DNA of 32,691 nucleotides from Cyclobacteriaceae bacterium. GTDB taxonomy: Bacteria; Bacteroidota; Bacteroidia; Cytophagales; Cyclobacteriaceae. Shown piece after piece: positions 16,360 through 22,831 of this stretch (position 1 is its first letter; every line of letters begins with the position of its first letter). Under the pieces are notes generated by a model that was not told where the DNA came from, did not search any database, and saw only the letters and a list, made by a program, of their open reading frames with translations. The stretch is from contig JAGQYK010000001.1 of NCBI GenBank assembly GCA_020436125.1, positions 1 through 32,691 of the forward strand. Direction: 5' to 3'. The position numbers and the translations under genes are program-made.

Positions 16360-16989
16360 ATGAGGCATATCAATATGAAGTGGACGATCATTTTTCTAGC
16401 ATTGATTTTGGGCTTTTCGTCCACCGACTCCTTCGCGCAAAGCAAAAAAAGGGTAATTCAGCTTTCAGGAATAATTTTGAGCGAGGATAGCGTTTCGGGT
16501 CTTCCAGGAGTTCATATCTACGTGCCCAAGGCAGGGCGGGGGACTACATCAAACAGAACTGGATATTTCTCCATGCCTGTTTTAGAAGGAGATAGTGTAG
16601 TTATTAGTTCAATAGGGTACAACCGTAGGCACTACATTGTGCCAAAATCAATTAGTGAGTACTTGACAATTATCGTGGAGATGGTACCAGATGTCACCTA
16701 TTTACAAGAGGTAGAGATTATGCCATTTCCTACTGAAGAGGTGTTCAAGGAAGCAGTACTGGCATTAAATATACCTATGGATAATGGTGTCGATCCGAGG
16801 GCAATGAATGCCGAACTATTGGCTTTAATGCTGCGGACAACACCCATGGATGGCGCGGCCAATTATCGGTATTATATGGATCAGTATACCGGATCAATCA
16901 ATGATCGCTTCCAGCCCAGAACCAATCCGTTTTTGAACCCATTTAATTGGGCGCGATTTTTCCGTGATTTGAAACGGGATAGGAATTAG
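16360..16989 (+). CDS. Secreted CarboxypepD_reg-like domain protein
   Basis: About 209 residues from 16360 (205 from the alternative ATG at 16375, where the signal peptide MKWTIIFLALILGF begins; cleavage near SFAQ). The mature protein opens with a carboxypeptidase-regulatory-like/transthyretin-type beta domain: IQLSGIILSEDSVSGLPGVH, IYVPKAGRGTTSNRTGYFSM, VVISSIGYNRRHYIVP, the usual 'variant of outer-membrane receptor N-domain' seen in Bacteroidota. After about residue 130 comes a non-repetitive tail with EVEIMPFPTEEVFKEAVLAL and a Tyr/Asn/Phe-rich end. No receptor barrel follows, so it is a stand-alone domain of unknown role, probably periplasmic or surface-attached. Confidence 0.78.
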   Translation: MRHINMKWTIIFLALILGFSSTDSFAQSKKRVIQLSGIILSEDSVSGLPGVHIYVPKAGRGTTSNRTGYFSMPVLEGDSVVISSIGYNRRHYIVPKSISEYLTIIVEMVPDVTYLQEVEIMPFPTEEVFKEAVLALNIPMDNGVDPRAMNAELLALMLRTTPMDGAANYRYYMDQYTGSINDRFQPRTNPFLNPFNWARFFRDLKRDRN

Positions 16990-17046
16990 AATTTACACTT
17001 TCTGGTTTATTCCCTCGGGACAATACAATAGTCTAGCATATCCTTT

Positions 17047-17625
17047 ATGGCTAAACTTTACATCAAAAATATGGTTTGTAACCGCTGCGTGATGGTAGTG
17101 AAACAAACACTTGAGGGCCAGGGGCTGCATCCTGAAAGTGTTACATTGGGTGAGGTGAAACTAAAGGAAGTGTCGTTGTCTAAAACTCAACTTGAACAAC
17201 TTGACAAATCGTTAGTTGATCTTGGATTTGAAAGGATAGATGATCAAAAGGCCAGATTGATCGAGACCATTAAAAATAGGGTAATCCATTTTGTACACCA
17301 TTCTAATCCAACCGATAGAAAGTTCAATTGGTCCACCATTTTGAGTGAAGATTTGAATTATGAATACAATTATCTTAGCACCCTATTTTCTTCTGTGGTA
17401 GGGATTACTCTTGAACAGTACATTATTAGGCAGAAAATTGAAAGAGTGAAGGAATTACTTTTTTACGATGAATTAAGCCTTAGTGAAATAGCTTACAAAT
17501 TGGGATACAGCAGTGTTGCCCATCTGTCTGGCCAGTTTAAAAAAGTAACAGGCTTGACTCCATCTGAATTAAAGAAATCCAGAGCTGTTGGTCAGCAGCG
17601 AAAACCTCTGGACGATGTCTATTGA
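17047..17625 (+). CDS. AraC-family regulator with N-terminal HMA-like domain
   Basis: 192-residue regulator. The first ~65 residues look like a heavy-metal-associated (ferredoxin-like) domain: AKLYIKNMVCNRCVMVVKQT with CxxC at Cys11 and Cys14, then the helix-strand pattern up to SLVDLGFERID. A linker leads to an AraC-type double helix-turn-helix at about 95-185: YNYLSTLFSSVVGITLEQYI and IAYKLGYSSVAHLSGQFKKV, ending in TGLTPSELKKSR. The fusion suggests metal binding (Cu, Zn or Cd) in the N-terminal part gates DNA binding. Such fusions are seen in Bacteroidota; the metal is not told by sequence. No metal-efflux gene is in the window. It converges with the universal-stress-protein gene 30 bases away. 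Confidence 0.85.
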   Translation: MAKLYIKNMVCNRCVMVVKQTLEGQGLHPESVTLGEVKLKEVSLSKTQLEQLDKSLVDLGFERIDDQKARLIETIKNRVIHFVHHSNPTDRKFNWSTILSEDLNYEYNYLSTLFSSVVGITLEQYIIRQKIERVKELLFYDELSLSEIAYKLGYSSVAHLSGQFKKVTGLTPSELKKSRAVGQQRKPLDDVY

Positions 17626-17655
17626 AATTTCAGAATTGTTTAGCCTTGCGTATCA

Positions 17656-18495
17656 TTAGTCATTACGATCAGGTATGATCAATGTGGGGATTTCGAATAC
17701 TATTTTTTGATGGGCATTAATACCCAATAACCTTCTCCACCATGATCTTCTCTTCTGCATAAGGCAAATAAGATCTGGAGAATACTTTGAGACGACCTTT
17801 GTGAGTTCTCCTGAGGTTGAGTGAACAAGTTCATATTTATGGGTAAAATCTATTTTTGAATTGCCAATGGGTATCCCATATTTAAATAGCATTTTTTTAA
17901 TACTTTGAACACAATCAACTACCGTCAGTTTATTGTTGCCATGATCAAGAATTTCCAATAAAGGCTTTAAAGATTTTTCGTGTATAGGTCTTCCATCCCT
18001 AATCATCAAAACGTTATTAGGTGTCCTGGGGATGATCATGGAAGGAACATAAAGACATGGCAATTTTAAACTATTCCATAGGGTTAACTTTTCATTTTTA
18101 TCCAACACCACTACATCGGGCGATGTTTCGGATATTCTAATTTTTAGGGATTCTATTGCGTCACCTATCGCAACATGAGTGCTGGTAACACAAACACCAA
18201 AATCGTTTATTATTTCTTTTATGGAGTTTAGTTTTTTATATGCCTCTGATTCTTCTTTTCTGAGGGAATGATGCATTGTTAAAGGACTCTCACTGAGAGA
18301 AATGTTTTCATTCTGTAAAGTATGAAAGAGATCGATTGTTCCTTCGCACATATTAGCAACATGCATAGCATATCTCAGTGCATTGTATGAAGACAATGAA
18401 AAATCAACAGGAACAAATAGGCGGAGTCTGTTTTTTCTTGTTGAAACTCTACCTTTTACGGTTTGTTTTTTTCTTACAATGGGATTTCTTATCAT
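17656..18495 (-). CDS. Universal stress protein (Usp) family, two-domain
   Basis: 279-residue cytoplasmic protein with two Usp-like halves. The first starts RLFVPVDFSLSSYNALRYAM after a basic 27-residue extension and includes VATGDAIESL-like HVAIGDAIESLKIRISETSP; the second runs from about residue 150 and ends IVFEIPTLIIPD. The nucleotide-binding G-x2-G-x9-G-S/T is not convincing in either half, so ATP binding is uncertain. The gene starts 12 bases after the SulP stop and is the last gene of a cluster (response regulator, kinase, SulP, Usp), where it may tune the transporter or the stress response. Confidence 0.85.
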   Translation of the reverse strand: MIRNPIVRKKQTVKGRVSTRKNRLRLFVPVDFSLSSYNALRYAMHVANMCEGTIDLFHTLQNENISLSESPLTMHHSLRKEESEAYKKLNSIKEIINDFGVCVTSTHVAIGDAIESLKIRISETSPDVVVLDKNEKLTLWNSLKLPCLYVPSMIIPRTPNNVLMIRDGRPIHEKSLKPLLEILDHGNNKLTVVDCVQSIKKMLFKYGIPIGNSKIDFTHKYELVHSTSGELTKVVSKYSPDLICLMQKRRSWWRRLLGINAHQKIVFEIPTLIIPDRND

Positions 18496-18507
18496 GACTA
18501 AACTATT

Positions 18508-20124
18508 TTAGTTGACATTTTCTAATACATGTGGCTTGAGATGGTTGGAAGAGGACGCTTTATCTCCATCCGTTTTCGATTCTATGAAAGTCACTTCAAT
18601 ATCCCTTGATGCTGCAGTTGATCTGAAATTGTTGATAACCTCTAATACATCATGATCGATATTTACTGATCGACTGATATCAATAGTTACGTGACAGCCA
18701 TTTTTGACATTATTAAGCTCATTTAGAATGGCTCCCTTATTGAGGAAGTAGACTTCTTCAGCCAATGTCATTTTAACCTGATTTTTACCACTACTGCTCT
18801 CTACATGTAAGAAATGGGAATTCTTGAAACTTCTGCGGAGGATGATTACTAAAGACACAGAGAACCCTAATACAATTCCTGTCAATAAATCGGTCATCAC
18901 CACTCCGATAATCGTAACTATAAATGGGAGAAATTGCCCCCAACCCAGTTTATACATCTGCATAATGCTATCCGGTTTAACTAATTTAAAACCTACTACC
19001 AGGAGTATAGCGGCTAGTACAGCTAAAGGAATCATGTTGAGTATACCTGGAATGGTACCTACACATATAAGTAAGAAAATACCATGTAGAATAGCCGAAA
19101 GCTTTGTCTTTCCCCCTGACTGTATATTTACAGAGCTTCTTATAATCACTTGGGTCACAGGAAGACCACCAATTAAACCAGACACTAAATTACCTGTCCC
19201 CTGAGCAATGAGTTCTCTATTCGTATTAGTTACCCTTTTTTGCTTATCGAGGTTATCTGTGGCCTCAACTGAAAGGAGAGATTCAAGGCTGGCCACTACA
19301 GCGATGGTAAATGCAATTATCCAGATATCGTATTGAAAAATATAATTAAAGTTAGGAAGTGTAAATTGACCCATAAACTGAGTTATATTTTCAGCCATGG
19401 GCACATTTACCAGATGCTGTTGTTCCAGAGCAAGCCTAGGGAAATAATTGACTGCAGCTATCTGATAAAGTATACCAAAGACTACAACTACTAATGGACC
19501 TTGAATGAGTTTGAAGAACTGATGTCTCTTTCCCAAATAGTTGTCCCAAAAGATAAGTATGGCCAGTGACAGCATTGACAACAATATAGCTCCAGGGGAA
19601 ATGGAGTCAATCATGACTACGATTTCTGAAAAAGTATTTTTACCATCAGCCTGAAAGAAGGTTAAGTCACCCTCGTAATCATTATCATATCCAAAGGCAT
19701 GAGGAATCTGCTTTAGGATAATAATAACTCCAATTGCAGATAACATTCCTTTGATCACTGACGAAGGGAAATAATAGCCAATCACTCCGGCTTTTAATAC
19801 ACCTAGTATAATTTGTAATAAACCGGCCAGAACGACAGCGAGTAGAAAGGCTTCAAATGCCCCCAGCTTTTCAATAGAACTGAGTACAATTACAGTAAGT
19901 CCTGCAGCAGGACCACTCACCCCTAAGGCAGAATTACTGATCATGCCGACCACGATACCTCCAACTACCCCAGCGATAATACCAGAAAACAAAGGGGCAC
20001 CACTTGCCAGTGCTATACCGAGGCAGAGTGGCAATGCCACGAAGAAAACAATGATACTTGAGGGAAGATCGCTTTTTATGTGCGAGAATGGATTTTTTTC
20101 CTGATTGAAAATAGACATGTGCAT
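18508..20124 (-). CDS. SulP-family anion transporter with STAS domain
   Basis: 538-residue SLC26/SulP permease. The membrane domain (about residues 20-425) has the family opening SIIVFFVALPLCLGIALASG, then GISNS-like ALGVSGPAAGLTVIVLSSIE and the conserved GLIGGLPVTQVIIRSSVNIQ (about 312-331). A C-terminal STAS domain runs from about residue 440 to 530 (MTLAEEVYFLNKGAILNELN; ITIDISR-like VTIDISRSVNIDHDVLEVIN). Known substrates in the family include sulfate, bicarbonate and other anions; which one is not told here. The start may be the ATG at 20124 or the one two codons later. It follows the kinase by 71 bases in the same direction. Confidence 0.92.
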   Translation of the reverse strand: MHMSIFNQEKNPFSHIKSDLPSSIIVFFVALPLCLGIALASGAPLFSGIIAGVVGGIVVGMISNSALGVSGPAAGLTVIVLSSIEKLGAFEAFLLAVVLAGLLQIILGVLKAGVIGYYFPSSVIKGMLSAIGVIIILKQIPHAFGYDNDYEGDLTFFQADGKNTFSEIVVMIDSISPGAILLSMLSLAILIFWDNYLGKRHQFFKLIQGPLVVVVFGILYQIAAVNYFPRLALEQQHLVNVPMAENITQFMGQFTLPNFNYIFQYDIWIIAFTIAVVASLESLLSVEATDNLDKQKRVTNTNRELIAQGTGNLVSGLIGGLPVTQVIIRSSVNIQSGGKTKLSAILHGIFLLICVGTIPGILNMIPLAVLAAILLVVGFKLVKPDSIMQMYKLGWGQFLPFIVTIIGVVMTDLLTGIVLGFSVSLVIILRRSFKNSHFLHVESSSGKNQVKMTLAEEVYFLNKGAILNELNNVKNGCHVTIDISRSVNIDHDVLEVINNFRSTAASRDIEVTFIESKTDGDKASSSNHLKPHVLENVN

Positions 20125-20195
20125 TAAACTGATTAATTCAATGCAAGGCTACAAAAGTGGTATTAAAGCGAGATAAGACTCAGATTAGAATTCAA

Positions 20196-21563
20196 TTAGA
20201 AATTGATTTTGGCGATCGGAAGTGTAACAATTACTTCAGTACCTTTGTTTAAGACTGAATAAAACTCCAACGTGCCCATATGGAGTTCTATAATTTTTGA
20301 AGTAAGGGGGATTCCTATCCCGACACCATCTATTTTGCGAGCGTTATGCGCCCTGTGAAATGGTTGTATTAATTTGGGAATATCTTCTGCAGGTATACCT
20401 ATTCCTTCATCTTTGATCGAAATAATAATTTCGTCATTACTTCTTTTTAATGTTACTTGAACGGGTTTGTTATAGGAAAACTTACATCCATTCTCAATCA
20501 AATTCATAAAACTCGTCTCAAGTAAATGAGAATTTCCATTGATTTGAAAATCTTCTGCAGAATCGCAATGAAAATGGATTTTGTAATCCTCATTAAGATA
20601 AGCTAACTTTTCCAGGCTTGCATTCAATACTTCCCTAACACTAATTAAGTGCATAGCCATGGTGGACTGCTTGCTGCTGATACCTGATAGTTTAAGAAGA
20701 TTATTGACAAGTTTGTTGAGCCTGTCAGCTTCTTCAGTCACAACTTTAAATGAGGCTATATATTCTTCTTTAGATCGGGGACGCTCAAGAACATATTCTG
20801 ACTCACCAATGATGATCGTAAGTGGATTTCTTATTTCATGAGAAGCACTATCAATAAACGAACGTTGTTTCTCAATTGATTCCGTCACCCTGTCTAAAAG
20901 ATTATTAAACGCAATGGCTAATTGTCCTAATTCATCATCCGGATTTCTTACAGTCAGTCGCTCATAAATATTCTTGGCACTTATGCTATTTGCTTTTCTA
21001 ATTTTCAGAAGAATAGGGTTAAGAATGTATCCCGATATCCCATAGCTGATTATTATCATGGCCAAGATACAGGTAGATATCCCAATGAATATAATGGTAA
21101 GGAAATGATCCATTAGCTTTATGCCAATGCGGTCAATTGCAGTGAGAATCACGAGATAGTCTTTTTGCTGGATGTGAAATACCTTACCTGCGCCCTGTCT
21201 ATCACCTGATGAAAAAAAGGCTTCTCCTTTTGCCGCTAGATCCTTTAAAAATTGATCTGGATAGGTTTCTTGTAATTGGGTATGAAACTCATCCGTGAGT
21301 TCTAGTACTTCCTCCGTCTCTTCAGGAAGTTTATTGAGGAATTGATCTTGGATGGTTTTAAATGATTCTTCTGAAAAACTTTCTTTCTCAAGGAAGAGTT
21401 TTTCAGTGACTTCGATTCTTTGCTTCAACCTATTATTAAATTCGGTTTTCCGGTACTGGGCAAAGAAAAAATAGATCGCTATCCCAAACGCCATCATCGT
21501 AAGTGATGCACCAAGACTAAATGAAACAGATAGCTTATCTCTTATTTTCATGGCTATGTTCAA
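20196..21563 (-). CDS. Membrane sensor histidine kinase
   Basis: 455-residue two-component kinase. Membrane segments at about 14-36 and 152-179 bracket a ~115-residue extracytoplasmic sensor rich in Glu, Gln and Phe. A HAMP domain (about 180-233) leads to the HisKA helix SFIDSASHEIRNPLTIIIGE with phosphoacceptor His242. The ATPase domain has N-box NLIENGCKFSY, G1 DEGIGIP, F-box FHRAHNA and G2 GVGIGIPLTSKI. The start ATG overlaps the stop of the response regulator (ATGA), a standard coupled arrangement. The signal sensed is not evident; the downstream SulP transporter is the likely target pathway. Confidence 0.95.
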   Translation of the reverse strand: MNIAMKIRDKLSVSFSLGASLTMMAFGIAIYFFFAQYRKTEFNNRLKQRIEVTEKLFLEKESFSEESFKTIQDQFLNKLPEETEEVLELTDEFHTQLQETYPDQFLKDLAAKGEAFFSSGDRQGAGKVFHIQQKDYLVILTAIDRIGIKLMDHFLTIIFIGISTCILAMIIISYGISGYILNPILLKIRKANSISAKNIYERLTVRNPDDELGQLAIAFNNLLDRVTESIEKQRSFIDSASHEIRNPLTIIIGESEYVLERPRSKEEYIASFKVVTEEADRLNKLVNNLLKLSGISSKQSTMAMHLISVREVLNASLEKLAYLNEDYKIHFHCDSAEDFQINGNSHLLETSFMNLIENGCKFSYNKPVQVTLKRSNDEIIISIKDEGIGIPAEDIPKLIQPFHRAHNARKIDGVGIGIPLTSKIIELHMGTLEFYSVLNKGTEVIVTLPIAKINF

Positions 21564-22231
21564 TGCTCCTTAATCGCATACCCCATACCTACAACTGTCT
21601 TAATGAGTTGTGTTTCGAAACCATGATCTACTTTCTTGCGCAAGTAATTAATATAAACGTCAACTACATTGGTGCCAAGGTCGTGGTTAATATCCCAAAC
21701 ACTTTCAAGAATGTCCATGCGAGATACCACCTTATTTTTATTTTGCATTAGGTATTCCAAAAGCCTGAATTCTCTGGCCGTTAGTGCAATCTCATGACCA
21801 TTTCTATACACCTCCTTAGTTTCCCTATCAAGTTCTAGATCTTGAACATGAATTTTTTGTGCTTTAACGGACTTACGCCTTCCTAATGCTTGTACCCTGG
21901 CCAAAAGCTCTCTTAGTTTGAAAGGTTTTACCAGATAGTCATCAGCTCCGATATTTAGACCTTCTACGATATCGTCAGTAGTGCCAAGGGCGGTGAGAAT
22001 CAGGATGGAAATATCAGAACCAAATTCAGCTTTTAACTTTCGGCATACTTCCAAACCATTCATTTCCGGCATGATAACGTCTAGAATGATAACGTCAAAT
22101 TTATTGCGTTGAGCCATTCGTAACCCGGTAGTCCCATCAAATGCCTGGGTAACCTGAATTCCGTTCTCTTCAAGTCCTCTTTTTATAAAGGAGGATACTC
22201 TTTCTTCATCTTCTACAAGCAATATCTTCAT
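21560..22231 (-). CDS. OmpR/PhoB-family response regulator
   Basis: 223-residue regulator. Receiver domain with acidic pocket Glu7-Asp8 (LLVEDEE), phospho-acceptor Asp51 in VIILDVIMPEMNGLEV, switch Thr in LILTALGTTDD and Lys in DDYLVKPFKLRELLAR. The C-terminal winged-helix of the OmpR class includes ALTAREFRLLEYLMQNKNKV, SRMDILESVWD and VVDVYINYLRKKVD. It resembles the CusR/CopR group by sequence layout, but that subgroup assignment is only an impression. First gene of the cluster and co-translated with its kinase. Confidence 0.95.
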   Translation of the reverse strand: MKILLVEDEERVSSFIKRGLEENGIQVTQAFDGTTGLRMAQRNKFDVIILDVIMPEMNGLEVCRKLKAEFGSDISILILTALGTTDDIVEGLNIGADDYLVKPFKLRELLARVQALGRRKSVKAQKIHVQDLELDRETKEVYRNGHEIALTAREFRLLEYLMQNKNKVVSRMDILESVWDINHDLGTNVVDVYINYLRKKVDHGFETQLIKTVVGMGYAIKEH

Positions 22232-22394
22232 ACAGCATCTAAGATATAATGTATAATATTAATATATCAATTATTGTTTTATAAGCTGATCTGAACCGAG
22301 TAGAAAGGAATGGTCTCTGATTGCTATAGGAGTGTACTTGACCTAATTAAGGGTAGCACATCCTATTTGCTCACCTGTTAGATTAAGTAGGAGT

Positions 22395-22437
22395 AAAATA
22401 AAAACAGGACAAACGGGAAATAATTCCTATTTGTCCT
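22395..22437 (-). terminator. Intrinsic terminator downstream of the tRNA-Pro relic
   Basis: On the minus strand an 8-base stem AGGACAAA (22430-22437 side) with TTTGTCCT closes a 16-base loop and is followed by GTTTTTATTTT. It sits 7 bases after the relic's 3' end, the same layout as the intact tRNA-Pro and its terminator. Confidence 0.7.
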
Positions 22438-22460
22438 ATAAAAGTCGGGTGAGAAGATTC

Positions 22461-22476
22461 CCCCGATATATCGGGG
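22461..22476. repeat. Perfect 16-base palindrome inside the tRNA relic
   Basis: CCCCGATATATCGGGG reads the same on both strands. It takes the place of the T-arm half of the tRNA copy. Looks like a REP-like extragenic palindrome; no second copy seen in the window. Confidence 0.7.
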
Positions 22477-22511
22477 CGGCCCCCACATCCCTAACGTGGT
22501 GCGCTAACCGG

Positions 22512-22529
22512 CCCCAACTTTAGTTGAGG
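22512..22529. repeat. Second palindromic element at the tRNA relic
   Basis: CCCCAACT-TT-AGTTGAGG: eight-base arms with one mismatch. It replaces the 5' acceptor and D-stem strand of the tRNA copy. Confidence 0.55.
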
Positions 22530-22613
22530 TTAGAGGAAATAAAGTGAGTATTTCATCTTGAAATATTTCTTATTCTTTAATTTCTTCAAATGGATTTTAA
22601 ATACATAATGCAT

Positions 22614-22645
22614 AAAAAAAGCGGCTCCAACGATGTTGAAGCCGC
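22614..22645 (-). terminator. Intrinsic terminator downstream of tRNA-Pro
   Basis: On the minus strand an 11-base stem GCGGCTTCAAC/GTTGGAGCCGC (one G-U pair, loop ATC, 22621-22645) is followed by TTTTTTT (22614-22620). It starts 4 bases after the tRNA 3' end. Confidence 0.9.
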
Positions 22646-22648
22646 AAG

Positions 22649-22723
22649 TCGGGGTGAGAAGATTCGAACTTCCGGCCCCCACGTCCCTAACGTGGTGCGC
22701 TAACCGGGCTGCGCTACACCCCG
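22649..22723 (-). tRNA. tRNA-Pro (AGG)
   Basis: Full cloverleaf: acceptor CGGGGTG/CACCCCG with the C1-G72 pair typical of bacterial proline tRNA, D-arm GCGCAGCCCGGTTAGCGC, anticodon stem CCACG/CGTGG around loop TTAGGGA giving anticodon AGG, five-base variable loop, T-arm GGAAG-TTCGAAT-CTTCT, discriminator A. CCA is not encoded. A34 would be read as inosine if deaminated; AGG is unusual for bacterial tRNA-Pro. Confidence 0.92.
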
Positions 22724-22737
22724 AACATTAATTAGGG

Positions 22738-22774
22738 TGCAATATTAATAAATCTTTGTTAGTAGGGTATCAAT
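22738..22774 (-). promoter_or_regulatory. Candidate tRNA-Pro promoter
   Basis: TTAATATTGCA on the minus strand (complement of 22738-22748), 15 bases upstream of the tRNA 5' end, preceded by TTG at a 23-base spacing. Identical to the 11-mer in front of tRNA-Asn (9339-9349). Confidence 0.5.
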
Positions 22775-22831
22775 TTTTAATTCGTTTTATGTTGTGATTA
22801 AAATAGGGGAACTTTGCATTCCAATACCAGT

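Larger units (their letters stand above)
22444..22536 (-). pseudogene. Broken tRNA-Pro copy with two palindromic replacements
   Basis: Relic of a tRNA-Pro related to the intact copy at 22649-22723. A 33-base block covering the anticodon arm and the 3' half of the D-arm (22478-22511) is identical except for one G-to-A change at 22487, and the 3' end (GTCGGG-TGAGAAGATTC, 22444-22460) is kept apart from one base lost. In between, the T-loop and T-stem strand is replaced by the perfect 16-base palindrome at 22461-22476, and the 5' acceptor and D-stem strand is replaced by a second near-palindrome (22512-22529). It cannot fold into a cloverleaf. No CCA, no tRNA promoter motif in front. Confidence 0.75.

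Noticed and set aside
18824-19204. Antisense frame of 126 codons inside the SulP gene
   Set aside because: Open frame arises from the codon pattern of a membrane protein on the other strand; no known motif.
22232-22394. Hidden gene or RNA between the response regulator and the tRNA relic
   Set aside because: No convincing frame, hairpin or promoter beyond weak A/T-rich matches; it looks like ordinary leader and spacer sequence.
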